Shown here in pieces: positions 1 through 6,438 of a stretch of 15,472 nucleotides of DNA. Source of the stretch: Rhodanobacteraceae bacterium (lineage in GTDB: Bacteria; Pseudomonadota; Gammaproteobacteria; Xanthomonadales; Rhodanobacteraceae); NCBI GenBank assembly GCA_025928735.1, contig JAICIW010000015.1, forward strand, positions 1-15,472, read 5' to 3'. How positions within the stretch are numbered: position 1 is the first letter of the stretch; each line of letters begins with the position of its first letter. The position numbers and the translations under genes were made by a program. The notes under the pieces are model-generated. The model was not told where the DNA came from. It worked only from the letters and a program-made list of their open reading frames with translations, and made no database searches.

Positions 1-270
1 CATCCGCAGGATGAAGGACGCCGCGCGATTCAGCACGCCGGTGCGGTCCAGCCCCGCACCCATGATCATGATGCCGATCAGCGACAGCACGGCGTTGGAT
101 GCGAAACCGTCGAACAGTTGCGTCACCGGCATCAGGCCGGTAATCCCGATCACCACCACGATGAGCAGCGCGACGATGTCTGCGCGCACCCATTCCAGGA
201 TCAGCATGATCACGGTGAAGCAGACCAACCCGAGCACCAGCATCATGTCGGGGGTGAGGGTCAGCTCCAT
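1..270 (-). CDS. SLC13-type (sodium/anion symporter-like) permease, N-terminal part
   Basis: The gene starts at the ATG complementary to 268-270 and runs off the left edge, so only the first 90 residues are present. They show two strongly hydrophobic stretches, about residues 9-24 and 31-47, followed by FASNAVLSLIGIMIMGAGLD and a polar RTGVLNRAA segment. This matches the start of bacterial SLC13/divalent-anion permeases, inner-membrane proteins that often carry cytoplasmic TrkA-C domains later in the chain (not visible here). The substrate cannot be read from this piece. The gene follows trmB on the same strand after a 90-bp gap, an order seen in xanthomonads. The ribosome-binding site is weak (GGACC a few bases upstream). 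Family assignment is fairly secure; transport specificity is unknown. Confidence 0.78.
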   Translation of the reverse strand, partial: MELTLTPDMMLVLGLVCFTVIMLILEWVRADIVALLIVVVIGITGLMPVTQLFDGFASNAVLSLIGIMIMGAGLDRTGVLNRAASFILRM

Positions 271-350
271 CGGGCCAAGGTCCGGTCAGGTCAGGATAAA
301 TAAGGTCAATCTTGAGAGCTTTCGCTCACCTTCACATCGCCACGCTCCCG

Positions 351-369
351 CCCCCTTGACTCAAGGGGG
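351..369. repeat. Perfect palindrome spanning the trmB stop codon
   Basis: CCCCCTTGA (351-359), a single C, then TCAAGGGGG (361-369) form a perfect inverted repeat that contains the trmB stop codon (361-363). In the trmB RNA it could fold as a GC-rich hairpin right at termination of translation. No U-run follows, so it is not a canonical intrinsic terminator. It may be a partial terminator, an RNA-stabilising 3' structure or a dispersed palindrome. Confidence 0.5.
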
Positions 370-1098
370 CAGAAGCCGTGGGTCGTGTGATGGTGGCACA
401 CGGTCGTACAACAAATCCGTAACCGGATGTCCGAGATCGAGTCCGCGCCGCTCGAAACGCGTTTCGATCCGCCATTCGGGTCGCTTCGATTCGCCACTTT
501 CCCCTGTGCGCAATCGCCAGCCCGGTTGCGCGGCCAGCACTTCCTGCATGTGCGAAGCATACTGGGGCCAGTCGGTGGCGAGATGCAACAGACCGCCCGA
601 TTTCACGCGCGTCGTCATCAGTTCCATGAAAGCGGGCTGGATCAACCGCCGCTTGTGGTGGCGCTGCTTGGGCCAGGGATCGGGGAACCAGATGCGTACT
701 TCATCCAGCGCGGCTTCGGAAATTTCGTCTCGCAGCACTTCCACCGCATCGTGGTTCCAGATGCGGACGTTGCGGGCGTCGCGCGCGGCCAATGCGTTCA
801 TCAGCCGGCCGACACCGGGTCGGTGCACCTCGATGCCGAGGTAATCGCGCGCGGGCTCGTGTTCGCCGGCCCACGCCAGCGCCTCGCCGTTGCCGAAGCC
901 TATTTCCAGCACGCGCGGCGTGCGGCGGCCGAATAGCGCATCGAGGTCGCGCGGCGCTCCAGTGTAATCGATGCCGAAGCGCGCCCAGTGTTCCGCGAAC
1001 GCGCGTTGTTGGGCGGGGGTTATGCGGCCCTCTCGCAATACGAAACTGCGGATGGTGCGGCGATGAGGTGTGTCGGAAGGTTCGTTGCCGGATGCCAT
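361..1098 (-). CDS. trmB: tRNA (guanine-N7-)-methyltransferase TrmB
   Basis: The 245-residue protein is a class I SAM-dependent methyltransferase that makes 7-methylguanosine at position 46 of the tRNA variable loop, in the cytoplasm. The SAM-binding motif VLEIGFGNGEALAWA lies at about residues 63-77, the acidic strand-2 end YLGIEVHRPG at 87-96, the family signature WFPDPWPKQRHHKRRL at 137-152, and the conserved C-terminal TRFERRG at 213-219 with a YDR end. Length is normal for the family. The start at 1098 leaves a 10-bp gap from the thiG stop, implying co-transcription and probable translational coupling. The last codons and the stop fall inside a perfect palindrome (351-369), so the extreme C-terminus may have been shaped by an inserted palindrome. 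Confidence 0.96.
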   Translation of the reverse strand: MASGNEPSDTPHRRTIRSFVLREGRITPAQQRAFAEHWARFGIDYTGAPRDLDALFGRRTPRVLEIGFGNGEALAWAGEHEPARDYLGIEVHRPGVGRLMNALAARDARNVRIWNHDAVEVLRDEISEAALDEVRIWFPDPWPKQRHHKRRLIQPAFMELMTTRVKSGGLLHLATDWPQYASHMQEVLAAQPGWRLRTGESGESKRPEWRIETRFERRGLDLGHPVTDLLYDRVPPSHDPRLLPP

Positions 1099-1108
1099 CC
1101 GCGCGGTC

Positions 1109-1921
1109 TCAGGCGATCAGGCCGTCGACCGGGCTGGACGCCGAGGCAAAACGCTTGCGCGGAATGCGCCCGGCGCGGAACGCCGCGCGCCCAGCTTCGA
1201 TCGCGCATTTCATCGCGTGCGCCATGAGGACCGGGTCCTTCGCGTGTGCGATCGCGGTGTTCATCAACACGCCATCGCAGCCGAGTTCCATCGCCAGCGA
1301 CGCATCGGAGGCAGTGCCGACGCCGGCGTCGACGATCACCGGAATTTTGGCGTTCTCGACGATTTCCATGATTGTGTAGCGGTTCTGGATGCCCAATCCC
1401 GAGCCGATCGGCGCGGCCAGCGGCATCACCGCGGCGCAGCCGAGTTCCTCGAAGCGTCGCGCCAGCAGCGGATCGTCGGTGGTATAGACCATCACGTCGA
1501 AGCCGTCCTTCACCAGTGCATCCGCGGCGTCCAGCGTGGTGACGACATCCGGAAACAGCGTCTTCTGGTCGCCGATCACCTCGAGCTTTACCAGCGAATG
1601 GCCATCCAGCAGTTCACGCGCCAGCCGACAGGTGCGCAGGGCTTCCTCGACACTGTGGCAGCCCGCGGTATTGGGCAGCAGGGTGTAGCGCGCGGGCGGC
1701 AAGGCATCCAGCAGGTTCGGTTCGTCCGGCTTCTGGCCGAGGTTCATCCGGCGTACCGCGAAGGTGACGATCTCCGAACCTGCGGCTTCGGTGGCGCGGC
1801 GGGTTTCGTCGAGATCCTTGAACTTGCCCGTTCCCGTCAGCAGGCGCGAGCGGAATGTATGGCCGGCGATGACCAGCGGATCGGAAAGGTCGGGTGAAGC
1901 GGCTTGCGGCAGGGCGTTCAT
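1109..1921 (-). CDS. thiG: Thiazole synthase ThiG
   Basis: ThiG condenses 1-deoxy-D-xylulose 5-phosphate, a glycine-derived imine and sulfur from ThiS-thiocarboxylate to form the thiazole phosphate of thiamine. The 270-residue TIM-barrel protein shows FRSRLLTGTGKF (23-34), the Schiff-base lysine K112 with E114 in LVKLEVIGD, LPNTAGCHSVEEA (82-94), the phosphate-binding MPLAAPIGSGLGIQN (166-180), and VIVDAGVGTASDA (195-207). I chose the ATG at 1921 because the family start (LVIAGHTFRSRL) follows closely; a longer in-frame start at 2056 would add 45 residues read from repeat-flanking sequence. trmB follows after 10 bp. thiS, usually directly upstream, is 351 bp away. A possible own -10 (TACAAT, complement of 1948-1953) lies upstream, without a good -35. 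Confidence 0.96.
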   Translation of the reverse strand: MNALPQAASPDLSDPLVIAGHTFRSRLLTGTGKFKDLDETRRATEAAGSEIVTFAVRRMNLGQKPDEPNLLDALPPARYTLLPNTAGCHSVEEALRTCRLARELLDGHSLVKLEVIGDQKTLFPDVVTTLDAADALVKDGFDVMVYTTDDPLLARRFEELGCAAVMPLAAPIGSGLGIQNRYTIMEIVENAKIPVIVDAGVGTASDASLAMELGCDGVLMNTAIAHAKDPVLMAHAMKCAIEAGRAAFRAGRIPRKRFASASSPVDGLIA

Positions 1922-2025
1922 GGGTGCATGCGGGGTAGCAAAAAGCAATTGTAGTACGTGCGTTCCATTTCCCTGCGAACAAACAGCTATCGAAAAAATG
2001 CTGGTCTTGCCAGGGGAATAAGCCG

Positions 2026-2117
2026 CGCTCGCTTGGCGAGCGGACGCCGTTGCCAAGCTCGGCCATCCGGGCCTCGCAAAGCAACCCGGCCCTCCGCATC
2101 CTGCTTCGGGCGCTCGC
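2026..2117. repeat. Tandem intergenic repeat, copy A (~92 bp)
   Basis: This begins with the palindrome CGCTCGC-TTG-GCGAGCG (2026-2042). It aligns along its length with copy B at 2140-2231, with about 13 differences in 92 positions counted by eye, no gaps, and a period of 114 bp. It has no convincing coding potential. It lies in the 351-bp gap (1922-2272) between thiS and thiG and looks like a dispersed non-coding palindromic element. Confidence 0.75.
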
Positions 2118-2139
2118 GATGTCTCAGGTACATGGTTAG

Positions 2140-2231
2140 CGCTCGCTGCGCGAGCGGACGCTGTTGCTAAGCTCGCGCATCCGGCGCTCGCTAATCAACC
2201 CGGCCCTCGGCATCCTGCCTCGGGCGTTCGC
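2140..2231. repeat. Tandem intergenic repeat, copy B (~92 bp)
   Basis: This copy begins with CGCTCGC-TGC-GCGAGCG (2140-2156). It shares with copy A the blocks GAGCGGACGC, AAGCTCG, CAACCCGGCCCTC and GCATCCTGC. Several differences preserve the palindromic arms (the loop changes while the arms stay), which suggests the hairpin is what is maintained. It is followed directly by the strong hairpin at 2232-2270. Confidence 0.75.
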
Positions 2232-2270
2232 CGACGCGCGATCTGCCACCGGCAGATCGCAAACGCGTCG
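2232..2270. other. Strong hairpin just downstream of thiS
   Basis: GCGATCTGCC (2238-2247) pairs perfectly with GGCAGATCGC (2251-2260) around a 3-nt ACC loop. The outer arms CGACGC (2232-2237) and GCGTCG (2265-2270) extend the stem past a 4-nt bulge. On the minus strand it starts a few bases after the thiS stop (2273-2275). No U-run follows, so rho-independent termination is not certain; it could attenuate read-through from thiS into thiG or protect the thiS 3' end. Confidence 0.55.
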
Positions 2271-2272
2271 CC

Positions 2273-2473
2273 TCACCCTCCCCCAATCGCCTGCACGATC
2301 TCCACGCGATCGCCTTCCCGAAGTTCATGTTGCGCATGGCGGCTGCGCGGCACGATTTCGCGGTTCACTTCGACGGCGACGCGGCGCTCGCCGTAGCCGG
2401 TGTGGGCAAGCAGGCCCGCAACGGTGGTCGTCGCCGCGCATTCATGTGGCTGGCCATTGAGGTAGATGTGCAT
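2273..2473 (-). CDS. thiS: Sulfur carrier protein ThiS
   Basis: This 66-residue beta-grasp (ubiquitin-like) protein delivers sulfur as a C-terminal thiocarboxylate to ThiG for thiazole synthesis. It begins MHIYLNGQ, has the typical VAVEVNREIVPR strand at about 32-43, and ends EIVQAIGGG, the C-terminal Gly-Gly required for adenylation and thiocarboxylation. Length is normal. No Shine-Dalgarno sequence is visible. A TAAACT box (complement of 2480-2485) sits only 6 nt before the ATG, so the transcript may be leaderless. No thi-box (TPP riboswitch) is recognisable in the 123 bp upstream, although that cannot be excluded by eye. thiG lies downstream after an unusually long repeat-filled gap. Confidence 0.95.
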   Translation of the reverse strand: MHIYLNGQPHECAATTTVAGLLAHTGYGERRVAVEVNREIVPRSRHAQHELREGDRVEIVQAIGGG

Positions 2474-2596
2474 GCGCGAAGTTTAGCGCCGTGCGTTGGA
2501 CAACGGCTGTTGTGGCAAGCCGGACCAGCGACGGCCGTTCCGGTGCCCGAACCTGCCAATGGAATCTGCACGTACTGTCGTCGCATGCGGCAGCGA

Positions 2597-4981
2597 TCAC
2601 GGACGGTTCGAGAATCGCTGATCGCTGCTCGGAGGCGGGCGCTTGTGCGGCGGCTCGCGATGTTCGGGCGCCGGGTGGTTGCGAGACGGTGGTGTGTTGC
2701 GTTGCGGCGCACGCGGTGTTTCCTGTTGGCGCATTTGCTGCTGGCGCTGCATTTCCGTAGCGCGCTGTTGTTGCTGCATCTGCATCGAACGTTGCCGTTG
2801 CACGGCCTGTTCGCGTTCGCGCTGCTGCGTCTGCATCTGAGCCTGGCGCTGTTGTTGCATTTGCTGCTGACGCGCGCGTTGTTGTGCGGCTTGATCGCGT
2901 TGGGTCTGCATTCGCGCTTGCTGAGCCTGTTGTTCGCGTTCGCGCTGTCGCGACTGGATTTCGGACGGACGCTGTTGCGGGGCCGCGCGATTGCCGGCTG
3001 ATTGCGGCGCGCGCTCGACTGGCCGCACGACCGGCAATCTTCCCGGGGCCGGCGTGTTGCGTTGCGGTTCGCCGGCGGGCCGGATCATTGGGGCGCGCGG
3101 CAAGCTTCCGGGTTCATTGGGGTGCGCGAAGCGCGCGCTGGGCAATTCGCCCGCGCGCCGACTCGGCTGCACCGGCTGATTGCGTGCGGGTATCGGATGC
3201 ACCGTGTTCTTGAATGGTTCCGTTGGACCGGCACGACGCGCGGCAGGCTCGGTGGACCGCGGCGCCACGACGGGGCGCGCCGGTTGATTGCGCGCTGCCG
3301 GTTCGGCCGGACGCGGCCGCGTTGCACCTTGGCGCGCATCCGCGACAGTCGGCACCAGCTTGACGCGATCGTTGTGAGGCGTCGTCGATGGACGATCCTT
3401 GCGCAGATCCCGCATCTGTGCCGGCGTCACGGGCTGACCGTGTTGACGCGCGATCACTTTTTCCCGCGCCGCGAACTCGACCGGCCGTGGCGGCGGCTGG
3501 TGTCGCGCTACCACTGGCCGCGCAAACGGTTCGCGGCCCTTGAGCACGGCAGGCCGTGGCGTCGGCTTGCGCAAGCCGATGCTGGCCTTGCCGGGATTCA
3601 CGCCGGGGCGCAGGGCCACTTCGCTGCGTGCGAGCTGCGTGCGATTCAACTTCAGCACCGCCGGGTGCACCGGACGTGCACCCGTGAACACATTGCGCGG
3701 GACCGCGGTGACCGCGCCCGGCATCCGGCGATAGGCGTAATCATGACCGCCGCGCGGCGGCGCGCGGCCCGCGCGATAGTCGGCGTAGAAATTGTTGATG
3801 ACCGTCTTGTTGACGTACACGTTGCGAATGTTGGTGACATTGACGTTGGTGAAGTAACGCCGCGAGGCGTGGAACCATGGCACGTACACGTCGCGCGGCC
3901 CCAGCGGGAACCAGCCCACCGGCCCGCCGCCGCCGATCCGGACGGACATCGACAGTCCCGAACCGCCCACGAACGCCACCAGTGCGGGTGCGTACACGGG
4001 CCGCACGTGCACCGGCCCCGGCATCCAGCCCCAACGGTTGCGCGCGTACACCCAGCGCCCGTAATGGAAAGGCGCAAAGCCCCAAGGCTGGTCGTCCACC
4101 CACGTCCAGCCCCAGGGATCGATCCACGCCCAATGGCCGTAGCGATACGGCGCCCAGCCCACCGGCACGGAAGTCGGATACCACACGTTGCCGTACTCGG
4201 GCACGTCATTCCACTGGCCGTACTGGTAGAGATCGTCGCCGCCGATCATCTGCGGCGGCACGTATTGTTCCTGTTGCTGCGCGTAGCGCTGGTAGTTCGT
4301 ATCGCGCGTTTCGCAGAAGCGGTCGAAATCGTCGGGCTGCGGCAAACCGGTTTCGGCGACGCTGGCGAGCGCCGAATCGTTGAAGCGGTACGAAGTGCCT
4401 TCGGCCACCTGGCGGCTGACGCCGTTCTCGCCATACACGATGCCCGCGCCACGGAACACGGTGACCATGCTGCCGTTGCCGTCCGGATTGTCGTCGATGC
4501 GATAAATGCCGGGCGCGGAAGCCACGAACGCCACAGTGGGGGTGTCGACCTCGAAGTTCGCACCCTCGTCGAGCTGGCGCACGGCGAGGTTCAATGTGCC
4601 TTGGGAGAGTTCGAGCTGGACGTTGCCCTGGTCGAGATCGAGGAAATCGAAGGCACTGCCGTTGTCGATGCGAATGGAAGCATCGCCGAGTTCCAGCACC
4701 GCGCGACCGTCGCCGCCGGTCAACAGTCGATCGCCGATTACCATCGGGCGATTGATTTCGACCGAGCCCCAATCGTCCTCGCCAGCCGGCGCAAACTGTA
4801 CCTGCCCGGTGAGATACGCGAGCCGCGCGACGCGCCCCGGTGCCTGCTCGGCGTTGTCGACGTTCTGGTCGTAAGGTGGCGGGTCGCCGTACTGCTGGGC
4901 GTGCACCGCGGCTGCGCCGATCGCGAGGGCACAGGCGGCGCCGGCAATCAGGGTCAGGCGCGGAAGGCGGAAACGTGACAT
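2597..4981 (-). CDS. Secreted FecR-domain / DUF6600 protein with Pro/Arg- and Gln/Arg-rich tail
   Basis: The protein is 794 residues long and its function is unknown. The chosen ATG at 4981 is preceded by GGGGG and gives a signal peptide (basic start, hydrophobic 9-26, likely cleavage after VHA at 28). Residues about 50-185 resemble a FecR-like beta domain (LTGQVQFAPAG, GDRLLTGGDGRAVLELGD, APGIYRI). Residues about 255-330 are very rich in Trp, Gly, Tyr and Pro (WAPYRYGHWAWIDPWGWTW), the DUF6600-type hallmark. About 345-400 holds an Asn/Val-rich segment. Residues about 470-680 are Pro/Arg-rich, and roughly the last 100 are Gln/Arg/Met-rich, probably a helical or disordered basic tail. It is likely periplasmic or envelope-associated. 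It stands alone, divergent from tRNA-Gly. An alternative start at 5089 adds 36 residues ahead of the signal peptide and is unlikely. Confidence 0.88.
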   Translation of the reverse strand: MSRFRLPRLTLIAGAACALAIGAAAVHAQQYGDPPPYDQNVDNAEQAPGRVARLAYLTGQVQFAPAGEDDWGSVEINRPMVIGDRLLTGGDGRAVLELGDASIRIDNGSAFDFLDLDQGNVQLELSQGTLNLAVRQLDEGANFEVDTPTVAFVASAPGIYRIDDNPDGNGSMVTVFRGAGIVYGENGVSRQVAEGTSYRFNDSALASVAETGLPQPDDFDRFCETRDTNYQRYAQQQEQYVPPQMIGGDDLYQYGQWNDVPEYGNVWYPTSVPVGWAPYRYGHWAWIDPWGWTWVDDQPWGFAPFHYGRWVYARNRWGWMPGPVHVRPVYAPALVAFVGGSGLSMSVRIGGGGPVGWFPLGPRDVYVPWFHASRRYFTNVNVTNIRNVYVNKTVINNFYADYRAGRAPPRGGHDYAYRRMPGAVTAVPRNVFTGARPVHPAVLKLNRTQLARSEVALRPGVNPGKASIGLRKPTPRPAVLKGREPFARPVVARHQPPPRPVEFAAREKVIARQHGQPVTPAQMRDLRKDRPSTTPHNDRVKLVPTVADARQGATRPRPAEPAARNQPARPVVAPRSTEPAARRAGPTEPFKNTVHPIPARNQPVQPSRRAGELPSARFAHPNEPGSLPRAPMIRPAGEPQRNTPAPGRLPVVRPVERAPQSAGNRAAPQQRPSEIQSRQREREQQAQQARMQTQRDQAAQQRARQQQMQQQRQAQMQTQQREREQAVQRQRSMQMQQQQRATEMQRQQQMRQQETPRAPQRNTPPSRNHPAPEHREPPHKRPPPSSDQRFSNRP

Positions 4982-5137
4982 GGCAACCCCCGAGTGGGTC
5001 AGGGCGCGTTGGCTGGTCGTCGGCGGCGCCCTTCGTCCGACAGGCATATCACAAGGCGCGCGCGCTGAACGGCGGCCTGCTGGATTCACTATCCGAAGCG
5101 AGCCCTAAGAAAGTGTTTAGCGGGCGTTCGAAGGTCG

Positions 5138-5167
5138 TTGCGCGGCCGGCGCACGCATCGTTACCAT
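5138..5167 (+). promoter_or_regulatory. Possible promoter of tRNA-Gly
   Basis: TTGCGC (5138-5143) and TACCAT (5162-5167) are 18 bp apart. The tRNA starts 12 bp after the -10 candidate, with a GC-rich discriminator as is usual for stable-RNA promoters. Both boxes are imperfect, so this is tentative. Confidence 0.35.
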
Positions 5168-5179
5168 CTGCGCTCCGGC

Positions 5180-5250
5180 GCGGGTGTAGCTCAATGGCAG
5201 AGCTGTAGCTTCCCAAGCTACTGACGAGGGTTCGATTCCCTTCACCCGCT
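5180..5250 (+). tRNA. tRNA-Gly (anticodon CCC)
   Basis: The cloverleaf is complete. The acceptor arm GCGGGTG pairs with CACCCGC (5243-5249), with discriminator T at 5250. The D arm contains AGCTCAATGGCAGAGCT. The anticodon stem GTAGC/GCTAC encloses the loop TTCCCAA with CCC at 5212-5214. The T arm is GAGGG-TTCGATT-CCCTT. It closely resembles the Escherichia coli glyU tRNA and decodes GGG. The 3' CCA is not encoded (the next bases are TGA), so the nucleotidyltransferase must add it. The tRNA lies alone between two protein genes. Confidence 0.96.
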
Positions 5251-5325
5251 TGATTTTGCGATCGTCCATGATCGCTGCATCTCCAGGCACGTCGCGACTG
5301 GCCAACACCAGAACGGCCTTCCATG

Positions 5326-5352
5326 GCCCCCGATCAGAAGCGTCTCGGGGGC
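5326..5352 (+). terminator. Hairpin downstream of tRNA-Gly, possible terminator
   Basis: GCCCCCGA (5326-5333) and TCGGGGGC (5345-5352) form a perfect 8-bp stem around an 11-nt loop, 76 bp after the tRNA and 80 bp before rimK. There is no clear T-run after it. It may end the tRNA transcript or simply be an intergenic palindrome. Confidence 0.35.
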
Positions 5353-5431
5353 AGGCTCTGGCTTTCGATGAAAGCGGCTTCGAACAAAATATCTCGAGGC
5401 CCGGTTTGCAAGCGTTCTACAGAGTCCCGTC

Positions 5432-6307
5432 GTGAAAATCGCAATCCTGTCCCGCAATTCGCGCCTGTATTCCACGATGCGGCTGGTCGCGGCGGCGCGC
5501 GCACGCGGACATAGCGTGAGGGTGCTCGATCCGCTGCGTTGCTATCTGCGCATCGCGCATGACGGTTTCGCACTGCATTACGGCGGTCGGGCGCTGAAGG
5601 GATTCGACTGCGTGATCCCGCGAATCGGCGCGTCGGTCACGTTCTACGGCACCGCGGTGCTGCGTCAGTTCGAGATGATGGGCGTGTACACGCCGAGTTC
5701 CTCGGATGCCGTGCTGCGCGCGCGCGACAAATTGCGCAGCCTGCAGTTGCTCGCGAAACACGGCATCGATCTGCCGGTGACGGTATTCGGCGACAACCCC
5801 GACGACACCGCCGACCTCATGAACATGCTGGGGCCGCCGCCGCACGTGATCAAACTCAACGAAGGCGCGCAAGGCAGTGGCGTGGTGCTGGCGGAAAAAC
5901 CCGCGGCCTCTCAGAGCGTGATCGAGGCATTTCGCGGCCTGTACGCCAACTTTCTGGTGCAGGAGTTCGTGCGCGAGGCGAACGGACGCGACATTCGCTG
6001 TTTCGTGGTGGGCGATCGGGTGGTGGCAGCCATGCAGCGCGCCGCGGTCGACGGCGACTTTCGCGCCAACCTGCATCGCGGCGGCACCGGCAGCCCGGCG
6101 AAATTGAGTGCGGCGGAGCGCCGCATTGCCCTGCGCGCGGCCAAGGTGCTTGGCCTCGGCATCGCGGGCGTGGACCTGCTGCGTTCCGCGCGCGGTCCGC
6201 TGGTGCTGGAGGTCAATGCTTCGCCGGGTCTGGAAGGCATCGAAACCGTGACCGGGCTGGATGTGGCGGATGCGGTGATCCAACACATCGAAGCCGCTTT
6301 GGCTTGA
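5432..6307 (+). CDS. rimK: RimK-family ATP-grasp ligase (ribosomal protein S6 / alpha-L-glutamate ligase type)
   Basis: RimK adds glutamate residues to the C-terminus of ribosomal protein S6, and some members make free poly-alpha-glutamate or modify other substrates. The 291-residue cytoplasmic protein starts MKIAILSRN, with CVIPRIGASVTFYGTAVLRQFEMMG at about 50-75, the ATP-grasp RARDKLRSLQLL at 91-102, VIKLNEGAQGSGVVLAE at 138-154, FLVQEFVREANGRDIRCFVVG at 173-193, and a metal-binding end LVLEVNASPGLEGIE. Length is typical. The start codon is GTG, with AGAG 7 nt upstream. The gene is preceded by tRNA-Gly and stands alone. No partner gene such as a protease or fused DUF is present, so the exact acceptor substrate is inferred from family membership. 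Confidence 0.92.
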   Translation: MKIAILSRNSRLYSTMRLVAAARARGHSVRVLDPLRCYLRIAHDGFALHYGGRALKGFDCVIPRIGASVTFYGTAVLRQFEMMGVYTPSSSDAVLRARDKLRSLQLLAKHGIDLPVTVFGDNPDDTADLMNMLGPPPHVIKLNEGAQGSGVVLAEKPAASQSVIEAFRGLYANFLVQEFVREANGRDIRCFVVGDRVVAAMQRAAVDGDFRANLHRGGTGSPAKLSAAERRIALRAAKVLGLGIAGVDLLRSARGPLVLEVNASPGLEGIETVTGLDVADAVIQHIEAALA

Positions 6308-6355
6308 TGCGTTGTGCGGTGTACGCCCACGACATACATAGTACGAAAATAATCG

Positions 6356-6385
6356 TTGACAAGCTTGCCTGATGGTACCTAGCAT
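6356..6385 (+). promoter_or_regulatory. Sigma-70-type promoter for the lipoprotein pair
   Basis: A consensus -35 TTGACA (6356-6361) and a -10-like TAGCAT (6380-6385) are separated by 18 bp, placing transcription start about 45-50 bp before the first lipoprotein ATG (6439). The perfect -35 makes this the best promoter candidate in the window. Confidence 0.6.
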
Positions 6386-6438
6386 GGGGTTGACCGTGAT
6401 CCTTGGCGGACTCACCAGCTATGACGGAGTAGGGGGCG

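Noticed and set aside
1070..1897. A 275-codon plus-strand frame opposite thiG
   Set aside because: It is antisense to a confidently identified ThiG, with no domain or ribosome-binding site.
1922..2056. N-terminal extension of ThiG from an upstream ATG at 2056
   Set aside because: The extra 45 residues have no family similarity and come from the spacer beside the repeats. The ATG at 1921 gives the normal ThiG length.
2026..2231. CRISPR-like array
   Set aside because: There are only two copies, the unit is ~92 bp with a short spacer, and the copies are diverged, so this is an intergenic repeat and not a CRISPR.
3002..4978. A 658-codon open frame on the plus strand opposite the FecR/DUF6600 gene
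   Set aside because: It is a long stop-free antisense frame produced by high GC and codon bias. Its translation is rich in Arg, His and Ala with no domain, while the minus-strand frame has a signal peptide and recognisable domains.
5049..5324. Minus-strand frames reading through the tRNA-Gly gene
   Set aside because: They are antisense translation of a tRNA, which often gives false hypothetical proteins.
5180..5431. Genomic-island attachment site at tRNA-Gly
   Set aside because: No integrase, no direct repeat of the tRNA 3' end and no compositional break are visible. The downstream gene is an ordinary rimK.
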